64,000 nt of DNA. Origin: Solea solea (Eukaryota; Chordata; Actinopteri; Pleuronectiformes; Soleidae). The notes under the pieces were generated by a model. That model searched no databases and was not told the DNA's origin. It was given only the letters and a program-made list of their open reading frames with translations. The position numbers and the translations under genes were made by a program. Location of the stretch: contig NC_081141.1 of the NCBI RefSeq assembly GCF_958295425.1, positions 16,627,087 through 16,691,086 on the forward strand. The letters are read 5' to 3'. Below, one piece after another: positions 23,450 through 34,660 of the stretch (the first letter of the stretch is position 1; the number at the start of each line of letters is the position of its first letter).

Positions 23450-24628
23450 ACTACTCTGAAACTGCCTTACTTTCAGAGCCTGCTTTTGTATGACAAGTAG
23501 GGCACCACAGTTGGTTTGGAAAATTCATGGAAAAGGGAGAAACAGAGCAAGAAAAGCAGCGCAGGCGCAACTGCAAGTCCACCTCGGCTTCTAGTGTTAC
23601 AGGTTTAAGTAACTCCTTAATGAGGTTCAAAATGACAGGCATGTGGACCCCATGTTGCGGCACGGGGAGTTATTTCTGGTATTAAAAATAGATGGTGAAA
23701 GGCTTGGGGGGTCTCGTGAGGCGGGTGTGGATTTCCACAGTGGGGCGGTGTGTGTGTGGGGGGGGGTGGGTTTTAAAGCACCAATGACCTTGCAGTTTGA
23801 GAGAATCTGTGAGTGAAGGAGACCGAAAGGCTTAAACAGACACACATATCAAGACGTGACCGGGGGGGTAGCCAAAGGAAGTGTGACTTAAGAGTGCCTA
23901 ACAAAACGAAACACGTACAAAAAAAAACCCACGCACCACTACTGGAGAGAAACAGCTGATTCAATGACAAACATACTGTTTAGTACCATTCAGTCTTAAA
24001 AAGCCATGCACTGTTTTTTTTGTTTGTTTTTTTTTTTGCTTTGTTTTCATTTTTGTGGCTGCCTTTTTTTATTTCACCCCAGAAAGACTGTCTTTGCCTT
24101 TTGCCATGTCTTTTTTTTTTTTTCTTTTTTTTTTTCTGCACACAGTAACAATGCTATTACTGAGGAAATAGCAGCTCGGCTATAGGGGGGGTAATAGGAG
24201 ACCAGGCCATTTAATGAGGTACTAATTTTCAGGATAACACCACAGGGAATGAGCACTGCATACGATTCAGAACGGACACTTGTCAGCAGATTAACACTAG
24301 AACTTTTATCAGAAACCAGCTTCAACTGTACTCTCGTAGTTCCCAGTACTACCACTCTGTCATTATTGCTATTATTACCATGGTTTAATTCTGTACACAC
24401 CTTAACTTGGGAAATGAGGATCAATTATTATAAACTGGATACTGTGTATCCTGAGGTAGTCAACCATAAAACATATAGTGTTAGGTTAGTATCCGTTTTG
24501 TACCTTTCTGGAGGACAAAAGAACAGAAAAAAAAAAACATGAGATACATCATTGTTAAAACTGTATAATTATTATTATTGTTATGATGATGATGATTATG
24601 ACTATTATTATTAGGAAAAACTTCTGGA

Positions 24629-24636
24629 TGTAAATA
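24629..24636 (+). promoter_or_regulatory. Pumilio-type motif TGTAAATA
   Basis: Exact UGUANAUA match in the 3' UTR, followed by tattaaagtattaatt AU-rich sequence. Confidence 0.45.
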
Positions 24637-25301
24637 GTGTTTGATATTAAAGTATTAATTTGGTTCTTATGTCTTTTCTAAAAAAAAAAAAAAAAAAATG
24701 AATATGGTATTATCTCTGGGTTTTGCGGAGTGCGTACTGTCCTCAAACGATGCATTTTGGCTTTGGTCCTCAATGCCTGATGAACCTTTGAGCTAATATA
24801 TGAAGGGGAAACCTGTGGGAAGGCTGGACATTAGCCGACAAGTGGCTCACTTGTTACACGTTTCGAACCAGTCACCAACCCTCACCATCTCGTCATGAAA
24901 GGATCCTGCCATGGAAAGGAACACTTGGGACTTAATGGACAGCATATTTGTACTTTTTTTTTTTTTTTTTTTCTTCTGCGCCTTCAGTGTTTGAAAGCAT
25001 GTTGGTCAGCTGAATGATCTGACATGAGTGGACTGTCAGCTTTTGTAACTGCAGGATCTCACCGGTTTCATTATGTGGCATGCGCATGGACTTGATGACA
25101 TGTAAAAACAAACAAAAAAAACTAAAAAAAAAAGGAAGAAAAAAAAATTCAAAAAAGACGTTTTATTTTGCTCTGATTTTTCTCCTTTTCTTTAAGCTGT
25201 ACTAGATTTTCTGACCACGTTCATGTCGTGTGTGTGTGTGGTTTTTTTTTGCATCCCCATTCGAGTGATGTCATTAGGGCTCTGTAGTTGCAGATAACAA
25301 A

Positions 25302-25309
25302 TGTACATA
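25302..25309 (+). promoter_or_regulatory. Pumilio-type motif TGTACATA
   Basis: Exact UGUANAUA match in a repeat-free segment of the distal 3' UTR (about 25255-25420). Confidence 0.45.
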
Positions 25310-26120
25310 ACACAAACCATTGTCGTGAAGTTACAGGAGATAGATATTTAGAAGTCATTTCATATTGTTCTGCTTTCATTTAAATAATTCATCCCATGTA
25401 GCTGCAGTCTAGTCATCCTCCCTTTACTGTCCCAAGCGGAGGCATTTGCGAGTGTATACGTCAACAGGCAGATTTTCTTCTCTTTTTTGTTTCTTGTTCA
25501 GGTTCAAAAAATATGTGTGAGACCTTTGAGTTTGTGTGTGTGTGTGTTTGTCATTTGCTGTTGCCGCAGTGAATGGGAAGCGGCAACCCTCTTTGGCAAA
25601 GAAGAGTGTTTCCCATGCCTTAGCCCTTCAGCCTCTGCTCTGGCAGCCCCAACTGTGTACAAGACACTTTCTGCCATTGTGCTTTTACATGGAATGGGTG
25701 CTGGCGTCGGAGAGACTACAGCAGGGCCTTTCACTTTCTCTCCCTTTTGGACACCCCAGAATAACTTGTCCTTACGGCATATGTTGCTCTTGGGTACAGT
25801 TCAAGGATTACCACACCCCCCTCCGCCCGAATCCTAAACTTAGTTAAACATCAATCCAGGTTCTGTGCAAAGCGTCTCTCGATCAGCCTCTTTCCTGCTG
25901 ATTGGCCACTTGTTCATTTTGTGCAACTGTCCTGTTCCATTCTTCGTTGTGCTTGTATAACCTCTACCACACATCCTGCTGTCCTGGTTCCCTCACCTTT
26001 GAACCCCGCTCCCACGATGACATCAGTGGGGGGAGTATTTTCAACCTGCTCTTTTACAGTATATAAAAAGGACAAGAAAAAAAAAAAAAAAAACATTTTG
26101 ACAAAAAAATTATCTGTATT

Positions 26121-26128
26121 TGTATATA
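26121..26128 (+). promoter_or_regulatory. Pumilio-type motif TGTATATA
   Basis: Exact UGUANAUA match 28 bases upstream of the distal poly(A) signal. Confidence 0.45.
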
Positions 26129-26156
26129 CACGTGTCTGAGCTACTATGAGTAATAC

Positions 26157-26162
26157 AATAAA
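26157..26162 (+). terminator. efna5: Distal efna5 poly(A) signal
   Basis: AATAAA in context gtaatacaataaaacagaaatac, with a GT/T-rich element (gatgggtgtgctctttgtctc) starting about 18 bases downstream. This is the standard layout of a functional cleavage site, expected near 26175-26185. Confidence 0.6.
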
Positions 26163-26258
26163 ACAGAAATACATTGCATTGATGGGTGTGCTCTTTGTCT
26201 CTTCTTTAGCAAGTTAAATGGGATGAAATGTTTATTCAGAAGCACTGAAAAAAAATAA

Positions 26259-26280
26259 AAATAATAATAATAATAATGAT
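26259..26280. repeat. (AAT)n microsatellite
   Basis: A short A-rich and AAT run at the truncated left border of the outer MITE. Confidence 0.85.
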
Positions 26281-26282
26281 AA

Positions 26283-26457
26283 TCGAGCCAAAATATGTGT
26301 CAAAATATCATTTTAGACTAATTATTTTCTGGATCTATACACATTTTATTCTACAGACTGAAGAGAACATCTTTGTTTCGCACAGATCTGCACACAGTTA
26401 TCATTTTAAAATATGTTTTTCCAATGGAAATGAAAATACTAGCATAGACATTTACAC
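26283..26457 (-). mobile_element. Outer hAT-type MITE, left fragment (inverted, interrupted)
   Basis: This segment is a diverged inverted copy of the interior of the element at 26458-26767. For example, ctgaagagaacatctttgtttc here matches the reverse complement of gaaacaaagatgttctcttcag in the right copy, and tctatacacat and cacagatctgcaca also match. Its right-hand terminus appears after the inserted element, as aaaatcgttcagcacctg at about 26776-26793. So one family member has inserted near the end of an older, inverted member. The far end of the older copy is lost in the AAT run. Confidence 0.7.
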
Positions 26458-26767
26458 TAGGGCTGAACGATTTTGAATAAATATCTAATTGCGATTATTT
26501 TGACCGGAATTGAGAATTTATTCTCATTTTCATTCGAAAAACATATTTAAAACGATTACTGAGGGATATTTGTGCAGATCTGTGAGAAACAAAGATGTTC
26601 TCTTCAGTGTGTAGAATAAGATGTGTATAGATCAAGACAATAGCGAATCTAAAATTCGATTTTCACACACATTTTGGCTTTAACAGATATTGCGCCTCCT
26701 GCGATTTGAAAATTGCACTATCGCCGTATTGCGATTTCGATAAAAATTTCGGTTTTGTTCAGCCCTA
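26458..26767 (+). mobile_element. Inner hAT-type MITE, 310 bp, nested in the outer copy
   Basis: The ends are TAGGGCTGAACGATTTT and, on the right, GGTTTTGTTCAGCCCTA, giving matching termini TAGGGCTGAAC. The flanking 8-bp duplications are atttacac (26450-26457) and atttatac (26768-26775), one mismatch. Both duplications lie in the outer copy of the same family. There is no coding capacity. Confidence 0.78.
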
Positions 26768-27035
26768 ATTTATACAAAATCGTTCAGCACCTGTGTTCAC
26801 AGTACACTATCAAGTGCACCCAGTGGCAATGGCAGACATAGCTGTAGTTGGAAAGAGCTTTACATTTACAAGTGATCTTCAGATCTTCACAATCTAAGTA
26901 ATTAATGGGAACCACTGCACTGCACACACAGACACACACACTTCCTATCTCCTCTGCTTAGCTGCCTACACTGTGACACACACCCTGTACAGACAGACTA
27001 GAGAGGAACACCATCCATCAGGATCAGAATAAGAC

Positions 27036-27175
27036 CTTAAACCTCCTTTCACTTTAGTCGGGCACTAATGAGGACACCTAATAACCTTCTGCTGGACCCC
27101 ATCAGTGCCATTTAGCTTCACCCTCCATTATCTCTGGTAATTAGACTGAGAGCCAGCAAGCCCTACGGACCAAAG
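27036..27175. promoter_or_regulatory. Candidate conserved non-coding element 3' of efna5
   Basis: A repeat-free segment rich in TAAT cores: CACTAATGAGG, ACCTAATAACC, CCATTATCTC and GGTAATTAGACTG. It lies about 0.9 kb past the proposed efna5 3' end. Enhancer identity is inferred only. Confidence 0.3.
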
Positions 27176-29304
27176 GGGGGGAGAGGCTCCGTGATAAGTC
27201 AATTGGACCCTTGCGATATTATAAAGATCAGCCAAACCTGGCTTTATATAATATGAACAGTGTTCTTTTTTTTTTAAAAAGGGGGGGGATACAGAAGAGT
27301 TAGTTGAAATATGACTCTTAGTATTGAGGAATAAAGTAAGAAGCACTTGTCTTCTCGGCCTGCATTAAAGTCTTTCTCAGCAGAGCTGTGCATTACTGAT
27401 TCTGTAAGCTGGAATAAAACATGTCGACACCAAAAAAAAACCCTCTGAAATCTCATCCAAAATGAAAACCCCAAAAGCGGGTGTAATTCTTTTTTTCTCC
27501 AAGCATCAGAAGAACGCGATGCTTTATGCATGAACGCACTTAGCATGATGAGCCAATTAGTGTCAAGTTGTTCCTCGTGGTGATACGACTCTTGAAGACG
27601 CAGGTGCGTGTGCGCCTGCGAAGACCAATAAAGACAAATCACTGCGCCTGATCATTAAATCTGCCGTAATGGTAGCTTTATGTGACAATGTGTCCCAGGT
27701 GTGCCATTAAAACGACCGACACCGAGACGAGGTCTGAGACCAGCGGTGATGAGGGCACGTGGGATGAGATGGTGTTCGGCTAAAAACCATGTCGTTCTTG
27801 AGACGAACACATGAACGTGCGAGGATTTACCTGCGCCCCTTTGATTCCAACGCCGTTACTGGCATTCTGATAGCGGCGGCTTCATCATAGCACGACAACA
27901 ACGCGAGTCATCCTCTTGAAAAGGCCACTTTGGTGAAAAGGCTTTCGCTCTCAAGTCAGCTGGCATCGTTATTGGCTGCATGGCGTTCGGTTTCCATGTG
28001 AACAATCAGTATGATTGACAGCTCTGAATGATGTCTTCTGTTAATCGCTCCAGTGGTGTGAAAAGGTCATAAATCACCCAATTACGTTGCCGCGCTTTAT
28101 GAATAGATCTTTTTGGGGGGGAATATTTAAAATGCCTTTGAGGCATATCAACCTAGTCAACCCCATATTTATTGAGAGGAGTTTGGATGTGGCTGTCTGT
28201 GCCAGAAATAACTGATAAGCTGAATACATTGACGGAGTCTAAGTCACAGTGTGGAATGTCACAGTGTCACTGAATTAGAAAGTTGGACTTGTATTCAAGG
28301 TCGGGATTTATTATAAGTGACATGTTTCAAGAATACGTTCAGGAAGACAAATAGAAGGAAAAAAGGAAATGAAAACAAATTAAAAAATGTTGGGTGGATC
28401 AAAAAAAAAAAATCTCTGAACAAAGCCGTCAGCGCGGAGGAAAGAAAATGCAAAAAAACACATTTATTAGAAACACACCGTCTCTGTCAAAGCAGATGCG
28501 ATGTATTTTTCCACTCAGCTGTGTTTGATCAATACTCGTCAAAATAAAACGTCTTTGTTGCATTCGTAGGACTTTCAGACTCTGTACCTCGGAGAAAACA
28601 AACTCCCAGTCCCTGGTTTCTCAGTGTGTGTGAATCAGTTGCACATTGTGTTTTTTTCCATTAAGCAAATTGTTCAAATAAACTTAAACCCTTAAAGGTC
28701 CCAACTAAGTAACATCCTGAAAACAATCAAATGAAACGCTTTTGTTAAAGAAGACATTCAAGGAAATGGTCTGTGATGGGTTATAAACATGTTTGGCTTC
28801 AGGTATATTAACAATATGAGGTTTCCTCTGCCACACATTCAACAGAGGTCAGCCTCCTCTCAGGTGGAGGGAACCACTTACGTCTCTTTCTTTTACCCGT
28901 GCCTCTCACATGTTGACCTTCAGGGCTGAGCGATGAGGGGCTGCAGCCAATCCAGAGGAGGATTATACAAAGATGTGTTGCCACTGCAAAATAGCAACTT
29001 CAAGGCAGAGGAGGAGGAAGAGATTGAAAGCCGGGAACGTGTGTGACAATTATCATATACTGGCAAAAAGGAAAAAAACAACGCTTCTTTTTTTGATAAA
29101 TGGGAAACGGATAGATTGTTGTCAGTGTTGTGCGGAGGCGGTCGGATGCTACGCAGGAGCTATTAAAACAGCAGGTTTCTCTCACACAGTGTTTCACACG
29201 ACGTCTAAGGTGTTACACTAAAGATTCACACATGCTCAAAATGCTGAAGATTTCCTTAGCAGTCTTGTGTAGAGTATTTGAAAGCGATACTAGAACAAAA
29301 GCAT

Positions 29305-29941
29305 TTGACCAGAAAATGACTTTGGTAGAAGTTAAAGTCACCTTTTAGAACATTACTTGAGTAAAAGTACCTGACATTTACTGTACTTAAGTATCAAAAG
29401 TAATTTTCTGATATAAAATGTACTTCGTACTTCGTTCCTAAGTATTCGAAGTAAAAGTATTTAAACAAAGTGAGAAAATAAAATTTTGAATATGACATTT
29501 ATTGTGGCTTTGTGACATGTTGCTGCTTGTATTATTGAAACTTTTCGGAGTCTGTGACGACACACACTCTTGGAGACGTAATCTGCGGGTTTATCTGCGC
29601 GAGCTCGCTAGCTCACCGGTCGGCCACTCCGCCGACAGCTGAGAGCTGAAACCCAGCGTCCGGAGTGTACAACCGAAACCCGGAGACAGGAGACCAGAGC
29701 CTCGGTGTCGGACACGGTAAGCAACGAGCCGCTGGTGTGTTTTAAGTCCGCATGGAGCCGATATCTGAAGCTAACAACTGAGCGGCTAACAGCTGGTGCC
29801 GCTAAAAACAACTAGCGATAACAAACGGGCATTACGTCACCAACTCAACTTTTATTTTTTAACGAAGTAAAGCACAGATATGTGAAAACTCTACTTAAGT
29901 ACAGTAACAAAGTATTTGTACTTTGTTACATTACAACACTG
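29305..29941 (-). mobile_element. hAT-family element remnant, about 640 bp
   Basis: The right end reads ctacttaagtacagtaacaaagtatttgtactttgttacattacaacactg, which in reverse starts CAGTGTTGTAATGTAAC. The left part carries gagtaaaagtacctgacatttactgtacttaagtatc. These arms are a familiar teleost hAT-type repeat with tandem 'agtaaaagtac' motifs. The centre (about 29555-29830) is GC-rich, unlike its surroundings. The left terminus and target duplication were not found, so the left limit is approximate. Confidence 0.55.
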
Positions 29942-31966
29942 CGTGACAGCTAATTTCACAGCAAACTGTGAGGGGGGAAAAAGGGATGTGGTCTAAAGTT
30001 ACAAGAGCGGAGACAAAACTTCAAATTTGTCCATCAAACGGTTGGAATCGAATCTAAATGGCACAATTTCCACTGACTGTATTTTAATAACATTTCTCCA
30101 TCATTGGAATCATTTCTTCAAAAGTATTGCGGGAGAAACTTCGGTTGTTTGGACTGAATTATCACCAATAGTGTCGCGAGATGGAAATGGTATATTCAGA
30201 TTACAGCCTGCACATCTGCCTACTTCCTGTGCAGAATGGGTGAGGGATATTTGTCAGGTACTGTTGGGAGAATTTGATCACACCAATTTACCAACTTTGC
30301 CAGAGGGGAGAAGACCGTAGACACATCTCCTAAGCAGCTCATTTCACTCAGAGTAAGTGTGCAATTGAAATGAGAGCATTCCCTGCCAGTGCTCATTCAA
30401 TGAATGAGGCAAAAGCAATGACAGGGATATTACAATGAGATGCCAACACTAGATCATGGAAAGTCTTCGCCCTGGGGTCATAAATTCGATTCTAATGATT
30501 TTGTCATCCCGTTAAGATGTTAACTTTTAAACCTAGTCTTCTTTGTTTTGGCTCTATTACCTTTGATTTATGCTTTTCATTTTTTTATGGCAAGAAACGG
30601 CCCTGACACTTGTGCCATTATGATTTTTGATGGAATGAAATATTGTCACAATCCATTTTCCTTTTCTGGTTTAATTAGTTTACTTTAAAATGCAATCCAT
30701 CATCACCGGTCTGGATGAAATGTGGAGAGTACAGAGAGCAGGGAGACTTGGCGCGAGGACTATGTTTTACATTTGACTTCTTGGGAAATAAACGTTGGCT
30801 GCATTATTCATGAAGCTTGCCACGACTTTAATCTGATTCTTAATTCAAGACTTTTCCTCCTCTGTGACAGTATATCACATCATTCTTTCACATTTTCTTT
30901 TCCGAAGCCTCCGTCTCTGCAAAATGTTCCTAAAGCTGGATTATTACCCCCTGGTGTTGATTGCGTTATATTGCATTTGTGCACGAGAATGCCGCATGTC
31001 TGCGGTCAGATTAGCAGATTAGCAGACTAGCACGGCGTGATTTAGTGGTGCAGTTTTTCATTAATCCAAGCAGAAGAGAAAGGCTCATACCTGCGACAAG
31101 ACATCAGGGCGATAAACTGCCTGACATTTACAGAATGATTGTCAGTATGAATGTGCAGAATCTGCAGTTTCCATAAGAACATAAGATGACATTTAAGTGT
31201 ATACGAAAGCCGAACTGACAACCTTTACATATATTTCACATAAAACGTGTTTATACTCCTTTACAGCAATGCAACATATGATCACCTATTTAAATAAGTA
31301 CATGGAAAGGGAATGTAGGTATATAAATGATTTTTCTATGTGATAAAATAAATGTTTGAGTAATAATATCCATTAGGACCGGATCTTATTAAGGATTATT
31401 ATTCTGAAGTGCTACTGAATAACATTAATTAAGGGGAGAGGGCGAAGCTAATATGAGAGAACAACTTGATGTGGTTGTTTTAATGCACCACGGAAGTGCA
31501 TTTATTTATCTCCAACTGGCAGAATGAACAGAGGGTATGGTTATTAACTAGGGCTTTTTTTTTCCCCAGCTCAGAGTTCTTAGGAAGAGCCTGCGGCTAG
31601 AGCAATATTTCCAAAGATCACGCAAATGACCTCTCTTAACGTCTGCCGTGCTCTGCTCCAACCCCGCTGTTCTCTCTCAATTTCCTTAGCAGAAAAACGC
31701 ACACACACACACACACACACAGCAGCACGTATAAATGATCTCATAACAACCGCTCACATTCATATAACACTCCTGTAACTGCACATTCATTCGTTCTCAT
31801 GATTCTTCTTGTGATTCAAACTTTTCAGTAGTTTTCAGCTACGACACACTTTTCCAGTGAAAGCCCCTCCCCGATTTTCAGTCGGGCGTTTTAATTTCAT
31901 GCACCAAATTCTTTCGACCCGTTGCTTTTGAAAGTGATGATTTTAAGACGAGCCCGTACAAGTTAA
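29942..31966. other. Intergenic, unique sequence
   Basis: No exon recognised. Blocks at about 30690-30900 (ATTCATGAAGC, CTTTAATCTGATTCTTAATTC) and 31405-31560 (AACATTAATTAAGGGG, GTTTTAATGCACC) are repeat-free and AT-motif rich. A (AC)n run lies at about 31700-31722. Confidence 0.45.
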
Positions 31967-32429
31967 CCCTTTAACACCGAGCGTATCACACAAGCACACT
32001 TTGCATTACCGTAATTACGCAACGGTCTGTGCTATCGGAAAGATTCCAAAGCGGAGAAGTCGCGTGTGTGGTCATTGTAGTAATTTCACTCGCGCTGTTT
32101 CAGGAAGCCAGCGAATCAGAGTCACCAGAGAGAGAAGAGTTGTACAGCGCCTGTACATCGCTTCCATTGGTTGGCCCGTTTTTGGACATTGAGACAAAGA
32201 CTCAAACAAATGTTGATTTAAAATATGTTTTACACTGTTCAAATTTCAAATTTACCATGCAGAAAACAGCGGGTTTTTGTTTTTCTTCATTTTAAATTGT
32301 TAAAACAGTATTTTACCATGCAGTGAATTGTAAATAACGGCCAGATATTGAAAGTTATTCTGGAAAAATGGGCAAAAGCCCTTTTATGGTTAAAATAAGC
32401 ATAGGTTTTGAGGCTTATGTGTCAAAGGG
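31967..32429. mobile_element. piggyBac-like non-autonomous element, 463 bp
   Basis: The element begins CCCTTTAACAC and ends GTGTCAAAGGG, whose reverse complement CCCTTTGACAC matches the left end at 10 of 11 bases. It is flanked on both sides by TTAA (31963-31966 and 32430-32433). TTAA duplication plus CCC...GGG termini is the piggyBac signature. Internal frames of up to 88 codons (32029-32295) show no transposase similarity that I recognise. Confidence 0.72.
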
Positions 32430-32433
32430 TTAA

Positions 32434-33490
32434 GTTTGCTTGTATTCCTTGACTACATTTCATTTTTAATTTGTCGATGTTTTATGACCAGTTGTTTTTT
32501 TTGTTAGTTTTTTTTTAATATTGTAAAAAAAAAAAAAACTTAACTGATGTGGATGACTTTGATGTTTTTGTTGTTATTACATGTGCTATGTATGTTTGAC
32601 ACAATTTAAAGTAAACAAAGGTAAACTGAGAATAAAGTCACGGTGCAACATATCCACAATTCCATTTCATGTGATGACGGTAGATGGATTTGTTCATTTG
32701 TTAAACTGTTAATAAATAAAAGGTCTAAATGGCAACGTCATTAAACTGAAGTAAGAACAGCGAATATATATCCGTGTGTACACGTACACTTTGTGAGTGA
32801 GAAAAGTTGTGGAGTTATGCCATGGATACAAATGCTGATTAAAAGTGAATAACCGCTGAATGCAGGACATGCCTGTGTTGCAGAGATAGTGACAAACAAA
32901 AGATCAACACACACTGAGAAAGTACTTAAAAATATTGTTGTTTTCCCACGAAAGGCTGTAAATTCAGTGGGAAGGAAAGGCTGATAAAACCATTGCCAAG
33001 GACAAGGTATACAATATCCACATGTCTATTGTGCCACACAATAATCTCATTTGTACAGTGCCAAACCACAACTTAAAGTACATTACCTCAGATTAAGGTT
33101 GACACTTGACACTGTATTATACAAAGAAACACAAAAACAGAACAAAATGTGAGTGATGGTTTGGCATCAGTGGAGAGGGGGAAAAACTCCCTTTTAGAAA
33201 GTCGGTTGCAATATTGCCTTCATCTGGAAGTCTTCAACTTCTTATAATGACCTAAGGTCATTTGCAGCAACTGGAAAAGCGATATTTTGCTTTGCGTATA
33301 AGGTGACGGTATACTCGCACAAGATCCTGCTGCATTTCATGTCTGAACGGTCTTGTCAGCCTCCACAGAAGCCGGTACAAAACATTTTACTGATTGTATT
33401 GTCTTCAGGGACAGTGAAGAGTGTCTCTCTGGTTATTTCTTCAGTTCATTCTGGTGAAACCACAGGCTGGGCCACTAGGAAGTTGTTCAT
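32434..33490. other. Intergenic, no gene recognised
   Basis: AT-rich sequence with poly-T and poly-A runs near 32495-32540. No exon, RNA gene or clear repeat terminus seen. Confidence 0.5.
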
Positions 33491-33499
33491 GGGCCGCAT

Positions 33500-33766
33500 G
33501 TGGCCCACGGATTTAGGTTTTCAGCACCTAATGCCTGGAACAAATTACTCCAAAATTCAAGCCGTGGTTAAATTGAATGAGTTCAAAGCTCTGGTGAAAT
33601 CATTTCAGTCTACATTGTCCGTGTGCGAGTGTTTCATGTAACTTTAATTTGATCTGTTGTTTGTTTGTTTTTTAATGTCATTATGCTGCTGCCAATCGTG
33701 GCCAGGTCTCCCTCGCAAAAGACATCTTTTGATCTCAACGGGACCAACCTGGTTAAATAAAGGTTC
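33500..33766 (+). pseudogene. LINE 3' end: decayed reverse-transcriptase ORF tail plus 3' tail
   Basis: Reading 33512 onward gives FSAPNAWNKLLQNSSR, then a frameshift, then VKLNEFKALVKSFQST. This is the typical C-terminal end of fish non-LTR reverse-transcriptase ORFs. It is followed by a 3' tail with gctgctgccaatcgtggccaggtctcc, aaaagacatcttttgatctcaacgggacc and CTGGTTAAATAAAGG (33749-33763). That tail is shared by many teleost LINE copies. It is 5'-truncated, frameshifted and inactive. The exact clade (L2/Rex1-like) is not decided. Confidence 0.68.
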
Positions 33767-33821
33767 AAAAAGTCTTAGCATTGTTACAGTAAAAAAAATG
33801 AAAAGAGTAACGATGAGACAC

Positions 33822-33846
33822 AGAGAGAGAGAGAGAGAGAGAGAGA
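33822..33846. repeat. (AG)n microsatellite
   Basis: About twelve AG units just downstream of the LINE tail. Confidence 0.95.
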
Positions 33847-34212
33847 ACAGAGAGACAGAGGACAGATGAACAGATGTTATCTGACAGGTGCAGTAGGGCC
33901 TGCGTGGTGTGTGGCCAGGCAGATTTGACAGGGATTTTGCATACGCCGTGTGAACAAATGCTGTGCACTTTGCTACCTGTCATGACAGTAACCTTACGCT
34001 CGGATACAAAAGTTGAGGTATGAGAGGATTAGTCGTGTTTTCACATTTCACAGTCTCGATGTAACAAGAGCGCGACGCTCCGACCACGTGGGCTAACCTG
34101 ATTAGCAGCAGCCGAAAAAACACACACACACACACACGTTTGATTTCTGTATTGTCACTTGAAGCCTCCAGCCGTCCATGTGCGCACAACAAACTCATCG
34201 AAGTAAAAGCAG

Positions 34213-34517
34213 CAGAGCTGCGGCTAACGATTATTTTCACTCTCGATTGATCGTTTGGTCGATAAAATATCAGGAAACCTTAAAAAATGTTGATCGGTGT
34301 TCGTCAAACCTGGAAAGGATGATGTCCTCAAATGTCTTGTTTTGTCCACACACCAAAATGATTAACTGTTAATGATTTCTTTGTTATCCAGAGCAAAGAA
34401 ATGAAGAAAATACTCACATTTAAGAAGCTTAAACAATCGGAAGTCTTGTTTGAACCGATTAATCGATTATCAAAATAGTTGAAATGAATAGTTAATAGAT
34501 TAATTGTTTCAGCTCTA
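34213..34517 (+). mobile_element. hAT-type MITE, 305 bp (copy 1)
   Basis: The element begins CAGAGCTGCGGCTAACGATTA and ends ATTGTTTCAGCTCTA. The 8-bp flanks are aaaagcag (34205-34212) and aaaatcag (34518-34525), one mismatch. The interior, including ggtgttcgtcaaacctgga and tttctttgttatccagagcaaagaaat, recurs in reverse orientation at 60106-60425. It has no coding capacity. Confidence 0.78.
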
Positions 34518-34551
34518 AAAATCAGCATATATGGAATTTATATGTTTAGAT

Positions 34552-34660
34552 CAGGGGTGTCAAACATACGGCGCGCGGGCCAGAACCGGCCCACCAGATG
34601 GTCCTATCTGGCCGGCAGCATGAATTTTTTTCCAAATTAAAAATACTGTATTTTTCAGTT
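34552..34660 (+). mobile_element. hAT-type element, 5' end fragment
   Basis: Starts CAGGGGTGTCAAACATACGG and continues gggccagaaccggcccaccag, a very common teleost hAT-type terminus. It is related to the start of the element at 45658 (CAGAGGTGTCAAACCTGTGG). No matching right end was found. Confidence 0.5.

Larger units (their letters stand above)
21544..26185 (+). other. efna5: efna5 3' UTR (probable)
   Basis: About 4.6 kb lies between the stop codon and a strong AATAAA with a GT-rich downstream element. A long 3' UTR is typical of vertebrate EFNA5. It contains a G16 run (21616-21631), a dispersed repeat at 23020-23330, U-rich tracts at about 24013-24045 and 24110-24137, and four UGUANAUA Pumilio-type motifs. 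Proximal AATAAA motifs at 21739-21744 and 22893-22898 could give shorter forms. The 3' end is inferred without transcript data. Confidence 0.6.
26190..29300. other. Intergenic: nested MITEs, then unique sequence
   Basis: Apart from the nested MITEs (26283-26793), this stretch is largely unique. It includes a candidate non-coding element at 27036-27175 and a poly-T/poly-G run near 27266-27288. No exon or promoter is recognisable. Confidence 0.5.

Noticed and set aside
33303..33641. 112-codon frame
   Set aside because: Its 3' half is the frameshifted LINE tail; the frame as a whole is not a gene.
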